Origin: Amycolatopsis sp. cg9 | GTDB lineage: Bacteria > Actinomycetota > Actinomycetes > Mycobacteriales > Pseudonocardiaceae | NCBI RefSeq assembly: GCF_041346945.1 | Contig: NZ_CP166850.1 | Coordinates: 2,604,001-2,668,000 of the forward strand | Direction of reading: 5' to 3' | Length of the DNA: 64,000 nucleotides | Translations under genes and position numbers: made by a program | In this document: positions 35,493-44,243 of the stretch, piece after piece | How the letters are laid out: each line of letters starts with the position of its first letter | Numbering within the stretch: position 1 is the first letter of the stretch | Notes under the pieces: generated by a model | The model's input: the letters and a program-made list of their open reading frames with translations, nothing else | What the model was told of the DNA's origin: nothing | Database searches by the model: none

Positions 35493-36518
35493 GCCGGGGT
35501 ACGGGAACTCCGGCTGCAGCGTGGTTCCCGGGCAGACCCAGCGGCGCATGCCGGCGTCGCACACCGCGTAGCCCCAGTTGATCAGGTGGTCCTGCGTCTT
35601 CTCCGACATCCGGGCGAGCCGCGTCTTCGTCACGGCCAGCGCGCGGGTCCGCTCGACGGGCGCCGGCAGCGCGTCGGGCAGGTCGAAGTGCGAGATGTCG
35701 CTGTAGGTCGCCCAGTACGTCCCGGCGAAGAGCTTGTCCTGGTAGGACTTCAGCAGCGAGCCGGTGCGCAGCTCGCGGACCTGGTTGTCCATCACGGTCA
35801 GCACGCGGAACAACTGCATCGGCCAGTTGTGCCGCGGCTTTTCCTCGTGCTTCATCTTCTTGCCCGCGTCGCTGACCAGGACGGTCGCGCGCTGGTTCTC
35901 GATCGGGTCCAGGCCGAGGTTGTCGTACACGCCGGCGTCGCTGAGCACGATCCTGCGGTCGGGCTGGTGCGGATCCGGGATGACGACCGGCGAGAGCAGC
36001 GGCGGGAAGGCCGAGGACGCGGCGACCGCGGTCGCGAGGGGGATCTGCCCGTGCGGCCCGGCTTGGCGGAAGAACCACCACAGCGAACCGTCCTGCAGGC
36101 TGGTCGCGGTGAACACGAAGTTCGGTCCGCCCGGGTCGAGGTCCGCGAGGCGCCAGTCGCCGAAGAGGTGTTTCGCGTAGCGGCGCGCGAGTTCTTCGCC
36201 CGCGCTGCGCCACGGCATGGCCAGCGCTTTCAGCGTCACCGGGATGTCGAGGTTCGTGCGGGCCAGTTTCCGCAGCGGCTGCACGACTTCCTTGCCGAAG
36301 TTCTCCGCGACGCCGTCGTCGCCGAAGTACAGCTTGTGCCACGCGTGCGCCAGCACCCCGGCCGCGATCGACCCGCCGGAGACGCTGGAGACGGTCGTCA
36401 GCTTCGGCAGCCAGCCGAGTTCGTTGAGCCGCCAGAGCGCGCCGGCGTGGAAGAGCATCGCCCGGTAACCACCCCCGGAGAGCGCGAGCCCGACACCGTC
36501 CCGTTTCGCCGCGTCCAC
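35478..36518 (-). CDS. Patatin-like phospholipase
   Basis: 346 residues from GTG 36518 (VDAAKRDGVGLALSGGG). Motifs of the Ser-Asp dyad are complete: oxyanion loop SGGGYRAMLF, nucleophile in SSVSGGS (GxSxG-like), and catalytic Asp in LSDAGVYDN. No signal peptide; cytoplasmic or membrane-associated lipid acyl hydrolase. Frames further upstream are Arg/Cys-rich and not credible. The gene ends inside the sortase stop region, and its start is 11 bases from the stop of the GntR regulator gene, so the two may share a transcript. Confidence 0.88.
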   Translation of the reverse strand: MDAAKRDGVGLALSGGGYRAMLFHAGALWRLNELGWLPKLTTVSSVSGGSIAAGVLAHAWHKLYFGDDGVAENFGKEVVQPLRKLARTNLDIPVTLKALAMPWRSAGEELARRYAKHLFGDWRLADLDPGGPNFVFTATSLQDGSLWWFFRQAGPHGQIPLATAVAASSAFPPLLSPVVIPDPHQPDRRIVLSDAGVYDNLGLDPIENQRATVLVSDAGKKMKHEEKPRHNWPMQLFRVLTVMDNQVRELRTGSLLKSYQDKLFAGTYWATYSDISHFDLPDALPAPVERTRALAVTKTRLARMSEKTQDHLINWGYAVCDAGMRRWVCPGTTLQPEFPYPGSGVG

Positions 36519-36528
36519 CCGGCCGAGT

Positions 36529-37275
36529 CTAGGGCCGCAGCAACGGCGCCAGCAGCGGGCGTTGCGGTGCTGGGACGTATTCGGCGTAGTTGTCGTACAA
36601 CGCCTGTTTGGCCAGGTGCGCCGCACCGGCGCCGTCGGCGGACCGGATCGCGTCGAGCACCTCGGCGTGGTGCGCGAGCCAGGTGCGCATCAGCGACGTC
36701 CGGTTGCTGGCGTGCTCGAGCTTGTCCTCGATCAGTTCCAGCACGACCCCGCGGACGACTTCTTCGCTGACCACCAGCAGGGGGTTGCGCGAGATCCGCG
36801 CGATGACCTCGTGGAACGCGACGTCGGCGCGGCTGAACTCCGCGTACCCGCGCGAGACGCCTTCGCGCATGGACTCCAGCGCCGTGTCGAGGCCGGCCAG
36901 GTCGTCTTCCGTGCGCAGCTCGGCCGCGAGCAGGTGGGCCGAGCCGTCGAGGATCATCCGGAACTGCAGGAGTTCGGCGAGCCCGACGTGGTTCGCCCGC
37001 GCGAGCCGGTGCATCGAGCGGTGCAACGCGGCCGGGGACGCGGCCAGCACCTCGGGTCCGCGCGGGTCGCCGGGCCGCGAGCGGATCATCTCGGCGGCCT
37101 GCAGCACGCGCAGGGCTTCCCGGATCGTCGAGCGGCCGACGCCGAACTGCGTCATCAGCTCGCGCTCGCTCGGCAGCCGTTCGCCCGGCTTGAGCTCGCC
37201 GCTGATCACGGCCTGCTCGATCTGCTCGACGACCCGCTCGTACGCGCGGACCGGAGCCACCGGTTCGAACCGCAT
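36529..37275 (-). CDS. GntR-family (FadR subfamily) transcriptional regulator
   Basis: 248 residues from ATG 37275. Winged helix at 8-75: RVVEQIEQAVISGELKPGERLPSERELMTQFGVGRSTIREALRVLQAAEMI. The C-terminal FCD ligand-binding domain contains LLQFRMILDGSAHLLAA and the metal-binding-type positions DVAFHEVIARISRNP and HHAEVLDAIRSAD. It probably represses the divergent ABC importer operon by binding the palindrome at 37308-37322 until a small carboxylate or related ligand is present. Confidence 0.92.
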   Translation of the reverse strand: MRFEPVAPVRAYERVVEQIEQAVISGELKPGERLPSERELMTQFGVGRSTIREALRVLQAAEMIRSRPGDPRGPEVLAASPAALHRSMHRLARANHVGLAELLQFRMILDGSAHLLAAELRTEDDLAGLDTALESMREGVSRGYAEFSRADVAFHEVIARISRNPLLVVSEEVVRGVVLELIEDKLEHASNRTSLMRTWLAHHAEVLDAIRSADGAGAAHLAKQALYDNYAEYVPAPQRPLLAPLLRP

Positions 37276-37307
37276 CCCTTGACCTCGACGTCCGTCGCGT
37301 GCAGGCT

Positions 37308-37322
37308 ACTGGTCAGACCAGT
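37308..37322. promoter_or_regulatory. GntR/FadR-type operator
   Basis: ACTGGTC (37308-37314), A, GACCAGT (37316-37322) is a perfect 15-base palindrome containing TGGTCnGACCA, the core recognised by FadR-like regulators. It lies midway in the 66-base divergent gap, 19 bases before the importer start codon. Confidence 0.8.
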
Positions 37323-37341
37323 GTACCGACCTGGAGGCCCG

Positions 37342-38832
37342 ATGAAAGCCCGGATTCCCGTGCTGGCAGCGGCGCTGCTGCTCGTGGTGTCCGGCTGCTC
37401 GGCCGGCTCGTCCGCCAGCGTTTCCGCTGGTCCGGACACGCTTTCGGTCGGCTTCACGGCGGAACCGGCGAACTTCGACTTCACGCGCACGGACGGCGCC
37501 GCGATCCCGCAGGCGTTGCTCTACAACGTCTACGAAGGCCTGGTGAAGCTCGATTCACAGGGTCGCGTGGTGCCGTTGCTCGCGAAGTCGTGGACGATCA
37601 GCCCGGACCGGAAGACCTACGACTTCCAGCTGCGACCGGGCGTCAAGTTCAGCAACGGCGCGCCCTTCACCGCCGAGGACGTCAAGTTCTCGCTGCTGCG
37701 CGTGAAGACCGACTGGACGATCTCCATCAAGTCCACGATGGACGTCGTCGACCACGTCGACGTCGTGGCGCCGGACCACGCGCGGGTCGTGCTCTCGAAG
37801 CCGTCCAACGGCTGGCTGTTCAGCCTCACCAGCCGGCTCGGCGCGATGTTCAGCCCGACCGGGGTGGCCGATCTGGCGACCAAGCCGGTCGGCACCGGGC
37901 CGTACGTCGTGGCGGCGCGCAAGCGCGGCGACTCCGTGGTGCTGAAGGCGAATCCCGCGTACTGGGGCCGGAAACCGGCGTACTCGACGGTGGTCCTCAA
38001 GTACATCAAGGATCCGACCGCGCTGAACAACGCGTTGTCCAGCAACGGCATCGACGTCATCTCGGCGATCACCGCGCCCGACTCGATCCCGCAGTTCCAG
38101 GCCGACGACCGGTTCCAGGTCGTCCAGGGCACCTCGAACTCCGAAGTCACGCTCGCCATGAACAACGCGCGGGCGCCGCTGAACGACGTCCGCGTGCGCC
38201 AGGCACTGACGTACGCGATCGACCGCAAGGCGTTGCTGGACACGGCGTGGGCCGGGCGCGGCACGCTGATCGGCAGCATGGTCCCGCCGACCGACCCCTG
38301 GTACGAGGACCTTTCGAACGTCTACCCGTTCGACCCCGGCCGCGCCAAGGCGATGCTGACCGAAGCCGGCGCGACGAACCTGAACCTGCGGCTGCGGATC
38401 CCGAACCTGCCGTACGCGGTGTCGGCCGCGCAGGTCGTCCAGTCGCAGCTCGCCGACGTCGGCGTGCGGACCACGATCGAGCCGCTCGACTTCCCGGCGG
38501 TGTGGCTGAAGCAGGTGTTCACCGACCACGACTACGACCTGTCGATCATCCAGCACGTCGAGGCCCGCGACATCACGACGTTCGGGAAACCGAAGTACTA
38601 CTGGGGTTACGACAGCAAGCGCGTCCAGCAGCTGCTCGCCGACGCCGACAGCGGCACGCCGGAGCAGCAGGTCGCGGACATGAAGCAGGTGGCGCGGCAG
38701 CTGAACACCGACGCCGCCGCGGACTGGCTCTTCCTGTTCCCCAACGTCATCGTGGCGAAGGCCAAGGTCGGCGGGTTCGTCCAGAACCAGGTGAGCGAGT
38801 CGTTCGACCTCACCGGACTGGCCCCGCGATGA
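37342..38832 (+). CDS. ABC importer substrate-binding lipoprotein (peptide/opine/nickel family 5)
   Basis: 496 residues from ATG 37342 with GGAGG six bases upstream. Signal with lipobox: MKARIPVLAAALLLVVSGCSAG (Cys19). SBP_bac_5 features: EPANFDFTRTDGAAIPQALLYNVYEGLVKLD, LAKSWTISPDRKTYDFQLRPGVKFSNGAPFTAEDV, VGTGPYVV and NNARAPLNDVRVRQALTYAIDRKALL. It captures the ligand outside the cell for the DppBC/DppDF-like machinery encoded next. Ligand unknown; oligopeptides, opines and amides are typical. Confidence 0.94.
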   Translation: MKARIPVLAAALLLVVSGCSAGSSASVSAGPDTLSVGFTAEPANFDFTRTDGAAIPQALLYNVYEGLVKLDSQGRVVPLLAKSWTISPDRKTYDFQLRPGVKFSNGAPFTAEDVKFSLLRVKTDWTISIKSTMDVVDHVDVVAPDHARVVLSKPSNGWLFSLTSRLGAMFSPTGVADLATKPVGTGPYVVAARKRGDSVVLKANPAYWGRKPAYSTVVLKYIKDPTALNNALSSNGIDVISAITAPDSIPQFQADDRFQVVQGTSNSEVTLAMNNARAPLNDVRVRQALTYAIDRKALLDTAWAGRGTLIGSMVPPTDPWYEDLSNVYPFDPGRAKAMLTEAGATNLNLRLRIPNLPYAVSAAQVVQSQLADVGVRTTIEPLDFPAVWLKQVFTDHDYDLSIIQHVEARDITTFGKPKYYWGYDSKRVQQLLADADSGTPEQQVADMKQVARQLNTDAAADWLFLFPNVIVAKAKVGGFVQNQVSESFDLTGLAPR

Positions 38833-39773
38833 CCGCCAAGGTGCTGCGCAGGGTGGCGATCTTCGTGGTCAGCGTGCTGGTCGCGTCGATCGTGGTGTTC
38901 CTGTTCATGGCCGTGCTGCCGGGCGATCCGGCGCAGGTCGCGCTCGGCGTCAACGCGACACCGGAGCTGCTGGCCAAGACGCGCGCGGAGTTCGGCATCG
39001 ACCGCCCGCTGGTCACGCAGTACTTCGACTGGATCGGTGGCGTGCTGCACGGCGACTTCGGCCGTTCCTACGTCACGCGCGACTCGATCGGCCCGCAGCT
39101 GCTCGACCGCCTCGGCGTCACGCTCTGGCTGGTCGGCGCGGGGATGCTGGTGGCGCTGGTGATCGCGATTCCCGCGGGCACGTTCGCCGCGGTGAAGCAC
39201 CGGAAGGCGACCGGCGCCGGCGTTTCCGGGCTGTCGCAGATCGGCGTCGCGATCCCCGCGTTCCTGGCCGGGATCATCCTCGTGCAGATCTTCGCGGTGC
39301 AGCTGCGCTGGCTGCCGTCCGGCGGGTGGACGCCACCGGACCAGGACTTCGGCGAGTTCGTCCGCGGCCTGGTCCTCCCGGCGTTGTCGCTGGGGTTGGT
39401 GCAGGGCGCGGTGCTGACCCGGTACGTCCGGTCGGCCGTGCTCGACACGCTCGGCCAGGACTACCTGCGCACCGCGCGGTCCAAGGGCCTGCGGCCGGGA
39501 CAAGCGCTGGTGCGCCACGGCTTGCGCAACGCGTCGGTCCCCGTGGTCACCGTGCTCGGCCTGCAGCTGGCGACGCTGCTGATCGGCGCGGTCGTCGTCG
39601 AGCGCGTGTTCGTGCTGCCGGGCCTGGGCTCGATGCTGCTGGACGCCGTCGCGTCCCGCGACCTGCTGACCGTGCAGGGGATCGTGCTGGTCCTGGTGGT
39701 CGGCGTGCTGCTGGTGAACTTCGTCGTCGACGTCCTCTACACCGTGCTCGATCCGCGATTGCGGGGTTCGTGA
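38829..39773 (+). CDS. ABC importer permease, DppB-like
   Basis: 314 residues from ATG 38829, overlapping the previous stop (ATGA). Six membrane helices; N-terminal FLFMAVLPGDPAQVALG and later LRLGVTLWLVGA-type region are typical of DppB/OppB. The EAA loop is DYLRTARSKGLRPGQALVRHGLRNASVPVVTVLG. Forms the heterodimeric channel with the next gene product. The stop overlaps the next start (TGATG). Confidence 0.94.
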   Translation: MTAKVLRRVAIFVVSVLVASIVVFLFMAVLPGDPAQVALGVNATPELLAKTRAEFGIDRPLVTQYFDWIGGVLHGDFGRSYVTRDSIGPQLLDRLGVTLWLVGAGMLVALVIAIPAGTFAAVKHRKATGAGVSGLSQIGVAIPAFLAGIILVQIFAVQLRWLPSGGWTPPDQDFGEFVRGLVLPALSLGLVQGAVLTRYVRSAVLDTLGQDYLRTARSKGLRPGQALVRHGLRNASVPVVTVLGLQLATLLIGAVVVERVFVLPGLGSMLLDAVASRDLLTVQGIVLVLVVGVLLVNFVVDVLYTVLDPRLRGS

Positions 39774-40579
39774 TGCGCAATCTGGTGCTGGGCGGGGTGC
39801 TCGTCGGCTTGGTCGTGCTGGCCGCGGCGCTCTCGTTCGTCTGGACGCCGTTCGACCCGGTCAAGGTCGACGCGGCGAACCGGCTGCTCGGCTCGAGCGC
39901 GGCCCACTGGTTCGGCACCGACAAGTTCGGCCGCGACCTGCTGAGCCAGATCATGGTCGGCGCCCGCACGACGTTGTACGTCGGAGTCGTCGCGGTCGGC
40001 ATCGCCGCCGTGATCGGCACGCCGCTGGGCATCCTCGCCGGGATGTCCCCGCGGTGGCTCGGCGAGTTCGTCATGCGGGTCAACGACCTCGTGCTCGCGT
40101 TCCCCGCGCTGCTGCTGGCGATCATGTTCGGCGCGGTGTTCGGGGCCGACACGCTGACCGCGATGGTCGCGATCGGCATCGCCACGATCCCGTCGTTCGC
40201 GCGGATCGCCAGGTCCGGGACACTGCAGGTGATGAGCACCGAGTTCGTGCTCGCCGCGCGGGCCGGCGGCCGGTCGCGGCCGAACATCGCCGTGCGGCAC
40301 GTGCTGCCGAACATCTCCGGCCTGCTGATCGTCCAGTCTTCGGTGTCCTTCGCGATCGCCGTGCTCGCCGAAGCGGCGTTGTCGTTCCTGGGTTTCGGCA
40401 CGCGGCCGCCGACGCCGTCGTGGGGCCGGATGCTGCAGGAGTCCCAAGAACTCCTGACCGTGCACCCGCGGCTGGCGCTGGTGCCGGGCATCGCGATCGC
40501 CGTCGCCGTGCTCGGCTTCAACCTCCTCGGCGACGGCCTGCGCGACCGCCTCGACCCCCGGTTGGCGGCCCGCGTATGA
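39773..40579 (+). CDS. ABC importer permease, DppC-like
   Basis: 268 residues from ATG 39773. The DppC signature HWFGTDKFGRDLLSQIMVGARTTLYVG is near residue 45; the EAA loop is TEFVLAARAGGRSRPNIAVRHVLPNISGLLIV, followed by EAALSFLGFGTRPPTPSWGRML. Five or six membrane helices. Partner of the DppB-like subunit. Stop overlaps the ATPase start (ATGA). Confidence 0.94.
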   Translation: MRNLVLGGVLVGLVVLAAALSFVWTPFDPVKVDAANRLLGSSAAHWFGTDKFGRDLLSQIMVGARTTLYVGVVAVGIAAVIGTPLGILAGMSPRWLGEFVMRVNDLVLAFPALLLAIMFGAVFGADTLTAMVAIGIATIPSFARIARSGTLQVMSTEFVLAARAGGRSRPNIAVRHVLPNISGLLIVQSSVSFAIAVLAEAALSFLGFGTRPPTPSWGRMLQESQELLTVHPRLALVPGIAIAVAVLGFNLLGDGLRDRLDPRLAARV

Positions 40580-41307
40580 CTCTTTCGGTGCGTGGCCTCA
40601 GCGTTTCTTCGCTGGTCCGTGACGTCTCGTTCGAGATCGGCGCGGGGGAGCGCGTCGGCCTGATCGGCGAGTCCGGGTCCGGGAAGTCGTTGACGGCGCT
40701 GTCGATCATGGGCCTGCTGCCGGAGGACCTCCGCGCGTCCGGCTCGATTTCCCTGGACGGCCGCGAACTGCTCGGAATGTCCGAAAAGGACTTTTCTCGC
40801 GTGCGCGGCGACGAGCTGGCCATGGTGTTCCAGGAGCCGATGACGGCGTTGAACCCGGCCATGCGCGTCGGCCGCCAGGTCACCGAGCCCGGCCGGATCC
40901 ACGGCCGCCGCCACCGCGCCGAAGACCTGCTTTCCGCGGTGGGCCTGGCGGGGACGGCCCGCGCGTACCCGCACCAGCTCTCCGGCGGCCAACGGCAGCG
41001 GGTCGTACTGGCGATGGCGCTCGCCAACGAGCCGTCCCTGCTGATCTGCGACGAGCCGACGACCGCGCTCGACGTCACCGTGCAAGCCCAGATCCTCTCC
41101 CTGATCAAGACGGCACTTTCACGTGAAAGTGCGCTCCTGTTCATCACGCACGACCTCGCCGTGGTGGCGTCGGTGTGCGAGCGCGTGCTCGTGATGCTGG
41201 ACGGCGAGATCGTCGAAGCGGGCTCGACGCGCGAAGTCCTGACGGCGCCGAAGCACGAGTACACCCGCAAGCTCCTGGCCGCTTCGGACCTGGAGGCCCG
41301 CCGATGA
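40576..41307 (+). CDS. ABC importer ATPase, DppD-like
   Basis: 243 residues from ATG 40576. Walker A GESGSGKSL, Q-loop VFQEPMTALNP, signature LSGGQRQR, Walker B LLICDEPTTALD and switch histidine FITHDLAVVA. It lacks the usual C-terminal oligopeptide-transporter extension of about 70 residues, so it is shorter than DppD. The segment encoding KTALSRESA (after QAQILSLI) is formed by a 20-base palindrome and uses rare codons (GCA, CTT, TCA, CGT, AGT). Confidence 0.93.
   Translation: MTLSVRGLSVSSLVRDVSFEIGAGERVGLIGESGSGKSLTALSIMGLLPEDLRASGSISLDGRELLGMSEKDFSRVRGDELAMVFQEPMTALNPAMRVGRQVTEPGRIHGRRHRAEDLLSAVGLAGTARAYPHQLSGGQRQRVVLAMALANEPSLLICDEPTTALDVTVQAQILSLIKTALSRESALLFITHDLAVVASVCERVLVMLDGEIVEAGSTREVLTAPKHEYTRKLLAASDLEARR
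41113..41132. repeat. 20-base perfect palindrome inside the DppD-like gene
   Basis: GCACTTTCAC (41113-41122) is followed directly by GTGAAAGTGC (41123-41132). The inner TTTCACGTGAAA equals the core of the ParB site parS (GTTTCACGTGAAAC), with both outer bases swapped. The arms GGCACTTTC/GAAAGTGC recur in the intergenic inverted repeat at 59751-59773. Confidence 0.85.
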
Positions 41308-42077
41308 GCATCGTCGAAGTCCGCGACCTCGAACGCCGGTACGCCCGCCGGGACGTCCACGCGCTACGCGGCGTCAGCTTCGACGTCGAGGCGGGGCAGC
41401 GGTTCGGCATCGTCGGCGAGTCCGGCTCGGGCAAGTCGACGCTGGTCCGGCTGCTGGCCGCGCTCGACAAGCCGACCGCGGGCACGGTCTCGTTCCAGGG
41501 GCGACGTGTCGACAACCTGCCGGAGCGCCGGCTCGGTTTCCTGCGGTCGGAATTGCAGATCGTCTTCCAGGACCCGATGGGCTCGCTCGATCCCCGCATG
41601 CGCGTGCGCGACATCATTTCCGAACCGCTGGGCCGCCGCGAACCCGATCGCGTCGCCGAACTGCTCGCCGCCGTCGGCCTGCCCGTCGACGCGGCCCAGC
41701 GCTACCCGCACCAGTTCTCCGGCGGTCAGCGGCAGCGCATCTCCATCGCCCGCGCGCTGGCGCCCAACCCGAGCGTCCTGATCGCCGACGAGCCGGTCAG
41801 CGCGCTCGACGTCTCCGTGCGCGGCCAGATCCTCGACCTCCTGGCCGAGCTGGTCGAGCAGTTCGCGCTGACGCTGATCTTCGTGTCTCACGACCTCGGC
41901 GTCGTCCGGCACGTCTGCGACCGCGTCGCCGTGATGCGCCGCGGCGAGATCGTCGAGCTCGGCGCCGTCGAGGAGGTCTACGGGGCGCCACAGCACGAGT
42001 ACACGCGGGAACTGCTGGCCGCCGCGCCGAACCTGCGCGCCGAGCTGGCCCGGCTGAGCGGAGGCGACGATGGCTGA
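41304..42077 (+). CDS. ABC importer ATPase, DppF-like
   Basis: 257 residues from ATG 41304, with GGAGG upstream inside the previous gene. Walker A GESGSGKST, Q-loop VFQDPMGSLDPRMRVRDIISEPL (the DppF/OppF hallmark), signature FSGGQRQR, Walker B VLIADEPVSALD, and VSHDLGVVRHVCDRVAVM. It completes the importer with the DppD-like ATPase. It overlaps the aldehyde dehydrogenase gene by 8 bases. Confidence 0.94.
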   Translation: MSIVEVRDLERRYARRDVHALRGVSFDVEAGQRFGIVGESGSGKSTLVRLLAALDKPTAGTVSFQGRRVDNLPERRLGFLRSELQIVFQDPMGSLDPRMRVRDIISEPLGRREPDRVAELLAAVGLPVDAAQRYPHQFSGGQRQRISIARALAPNPSVLIADEPVSALDVSVRGQILDLLAELVEQFALTLIFVSHDLGVVRHVCDRVAVMRRGEIVELGAVEEVYGAPQHEYTRELLAAAPNLRAELARLSGGDDG

Positions 42078-43482
42078 GTACCCCGGCGGCCTGCCGGTCG
42101 GAGCGGGCTGGGTGTCCACTGTGGATGCCGAGGAAATCGTTTTCCCCTTCGACGGGAGCGTCATCGGCACCGCGCCGGTCGGCACTCCCGAGCTGGCTCG
42201 GCAGGCCGTCGACGAAGCTGTCGCCATCGCGCGTGAAGTGGCTTCACTGCCTTCGCGGGTCCGGCGTTCGCTGCTCAACGACGTCGCTTCGGCGGTGCGG
42301 GAGCGGCGCGAAGAGTTCGAGAACCTGCTCGTGCTGGAGACCGGCAAGCCACTGGTCGACTGCCGCGTCGAGGTCGCCCGCACGATCGTCACCTGGGAAG
42401 CCGCGGCCGAAGAGGTGTCGCGGCTGCACGGCGAGACCGTGCCGCTGGACCTCCTGCCCGCGGGCGACGGCCTGGTCGGGTTCTGGAAGCGCAAGCCGAT
42501 CGGCGTGGTCGTCGGCATCGCGGGCTTCAACTACCCGCTGCTGCTGGCGTCGCACAAGATCGCGCCCGCGATCGCCGCGGGCTGCCCGGTGATCGTCAAG
42601 CCGGCGCCCCCGACGCCGCTGGCCACGCTGTGGCTGGTGCACCTGGTCCGGACGCTCGCGCCGGTGCCCGCCATGGTCCAGCTGGTCACCGGCGACGCGG
42701 CCGTCGGCGCGGCGCTGACGACCGACCGGCGGATCGGCGCGGTGTCCTTCACCGGCTCGGCCGCGGTCGGCCACCGGATCGCCCGCGACGCGGCGCCCAC
42801 GAAGACGCTGCTGGAGCTGGGCTCGAACGCGGCCTTGGTCGTCGCCGGCGACGCCGACCTGGACGCGGCGGTGGACGCCGTGCTGCGCGGCGGGTTCTAC
42901 GCGTCCGGCCAGGCGTGCATCTCGGTGCAGCGGGTCCTGGTCGTCGCGTCGGTCGCCGAGGAGTTCACCGAACGGCTGCTGGCGCGGCTCGACGAGGTCG
43001 TCGCCGGCGACCCGCGGGACGAGAAGACGCGGGTGTCCGCGCTGATCGACCCCGCTTCCACCGAGCGCGTCGCCGCGTGGATCGAGAAGTCCGGCGCCCG
43101 TCAGGTCGGCGGTGGCGTCGACGGGACGGTGCTGCGGCCGACCGTCCTGCTCGACGTCCCGGACGGCGTCGAAGCCTGGGACGAAGAGATCTTCGGCCCG
43201 GTCGTCTGCGTGCGCACGGTGTCCGATGTGGACGAAGCGTTCGCCGCGGTCAACGCGTCCCGCTACGGCCTCCACGCCAGCGTCTACAGCAAGTCCTTGA
43301 ACACGGCGTTCCGCGCGCTCGACGAGCTGGAGGTCGGCGGCGTCGTCGTCAACGAGGTGCCCGGCTTCCGCTCGGACACCATGCCCTACGGCGGGGTGAA
43401 GGACTCGGGCATCGGCCGCGAAGGACCGCGGTTCGCCGTCGAAGAGCTGACCGTGACCAGGATGGCGGTGCTGCGCCCGTGA
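42070..43482 (+). CDS. NAD(P)-dependent aldehyde dehydrogenase
   Basis: 470 residues from ATG 42070. ALDH core: GIAGFNYPLLLASHKIAPAIAAGCPVIVKPAPPTPL, VSFTGSAAVG, general base Glu249 in LLELGSNAALVV and nucleophile Cys283 in ASGQACISVQRV; EEIFGPVVCV and YGLHASVYS follow. It oxidises an aldehyde to the acid (or acyl-CoA) in the cytoplasm. Its place behind the importer and before an SDR and an amidase suggests a catabolic step. Stop overlaps the SDR start (GTGA). Confidence 0.94.
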   Translation: MAEYPGGLPVGAGWVSTVDAEEIVFPFDGSVIGTAPVGTPELARQAVDEAVAIAREVASLPSRVRRSLLNDVASAVRERREEFENLLVLETGKPLVDCRVEVARTIVTWEAAAEEVSRLHGETVPLDLLPAGDGLVGFWKRKPIGVVVGIAGFNYPLLLASHKIAPAIAAGCPVIVKPAPPTPLATLWLVHLVRTLAPVPAMVQLVTGDAAVGAALTTDRRIGAVSFTGSAAVGHRIARDAAPTKTLLELGSNAALVVAGDADLDAAVDAVLRGGFYASGQACISVQRVLVVASVAEEFTERLLARLDEVVAGDPRDEKTRVSALIDPASTERVAAWIEKSGARQVGGGVDGTVLRPTVLLDVPDGVEAWDEEIFGPVVCVRTVSDVDEAFAAVNASRYGLHASVYSKSLNTAFRALDELEVGGVVVNEVPGFRSDTMPYGGVKDSGIGREGPRFAVEELTVTRMAVLRP

Positions 43483-44234
43483 ACTACTCGACGTTGTTCC
43501 GCTTGGACGGCCGCCGGGCCGTGGTGCTCGGCGCCGGCGGCATCGGCCGCGAAGCCGCCCGCGCGCTGGCCGCGCACGGCGCCGACGTGGTGTGCGCGGA
43601 CCGCGACCTCGAAGCCGCGCGCGAGGCCGGCGTCGGCGAGGCGTACGAGCTCGACTTGCTCGCCCCCGGCGCCCTCGACCAGGCCGCGAGCGACCTCGGC
43701 CCGCTCGACGTCGTCGTGCTGACCGCCGCGACGAACGTCCGCAAGCGCCTGCTGGACTACACGCGCGAGGAGTTCGACCGCGTCATCGCGCTGAACCTCG
43801 GCGTGGCGTTCGAGGTCGTGCGCGTCTTCGGCGCCGACATGGTCGCGCGCGGGCGGGGGAGCATCATCGGCTTCTCGTCGATCCGCGGGACGACCGTCGA
43901 GCCCGGCCAGGGCCCGTACGCGGCCACGAAAGCGGGACTCGTCCAGCTGTTCCGGACGGCGGCGGCGGAGTTCGGCCCGGCCGGCGTGCGGGTCAACGCG
44001 ATCGCGCCCGGCGTCGTCGAGACGCCGTTGACCGCGCAGATCAAGGCGAACCCGGAGTGGTACGACGCGTACGCGGCGAAGGGCGCGCTAGGGCGCTGGG
44101 CGCGTCCGGACGAGCTCGCCGGCGCGGTCGTGTACCTCGCCTCGGACGCTTCGTCGTTCGTCACCGGCTCCGTGCTCGCGGTGGACGGCGGCTGGACCGC
44201 CGTCGACGGCCGCTTCGAACCGCCTGCCTCGTAA
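43479..44234 (+). CDS. Short-chain dehydrogenase/reductase (classical SDR)
   Basis: 251 residues from GTG 43479. Cofactor motif VLGAGGIGREAA (GxxGIG variant), Asp after strand 2 (CADRD) favouring NAD+, NxxN-like TAATNV, and catalytic Ser in FSSIRG with PYAATKAG (Tyr-x3-Lys). APGVVETPL and VDGGW are conserved ends. Probably oxidises a hydroxyl to a carbonyl on the operon's substrate. It ends 9 bases before the amidase start. Confidence 0.92.
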   Translation: MNYSTLFRLDGRRAVVLGAGGIGREAARALAAHGADVVCADRDLEAAREAGVGEAYELDLLAPGALDQAASDLGPLDVVVLTAATNVRKRLLDYTREEFDRVIALNLGVAFEVVRVFGADMVARGRGSIIGFSSIRGTTVEPGQGPYAATKAGLVQLFRTAAAEFGPAGVRVNAIAPGVVETPLTAQIKANPEWYDAYAAKGALGRWARPDELAGAVVYLASDASSFVTGSVLAVDGGWTAVDGRFEPPAS

Positions 44235-44243
44235 GGAGCGCGC

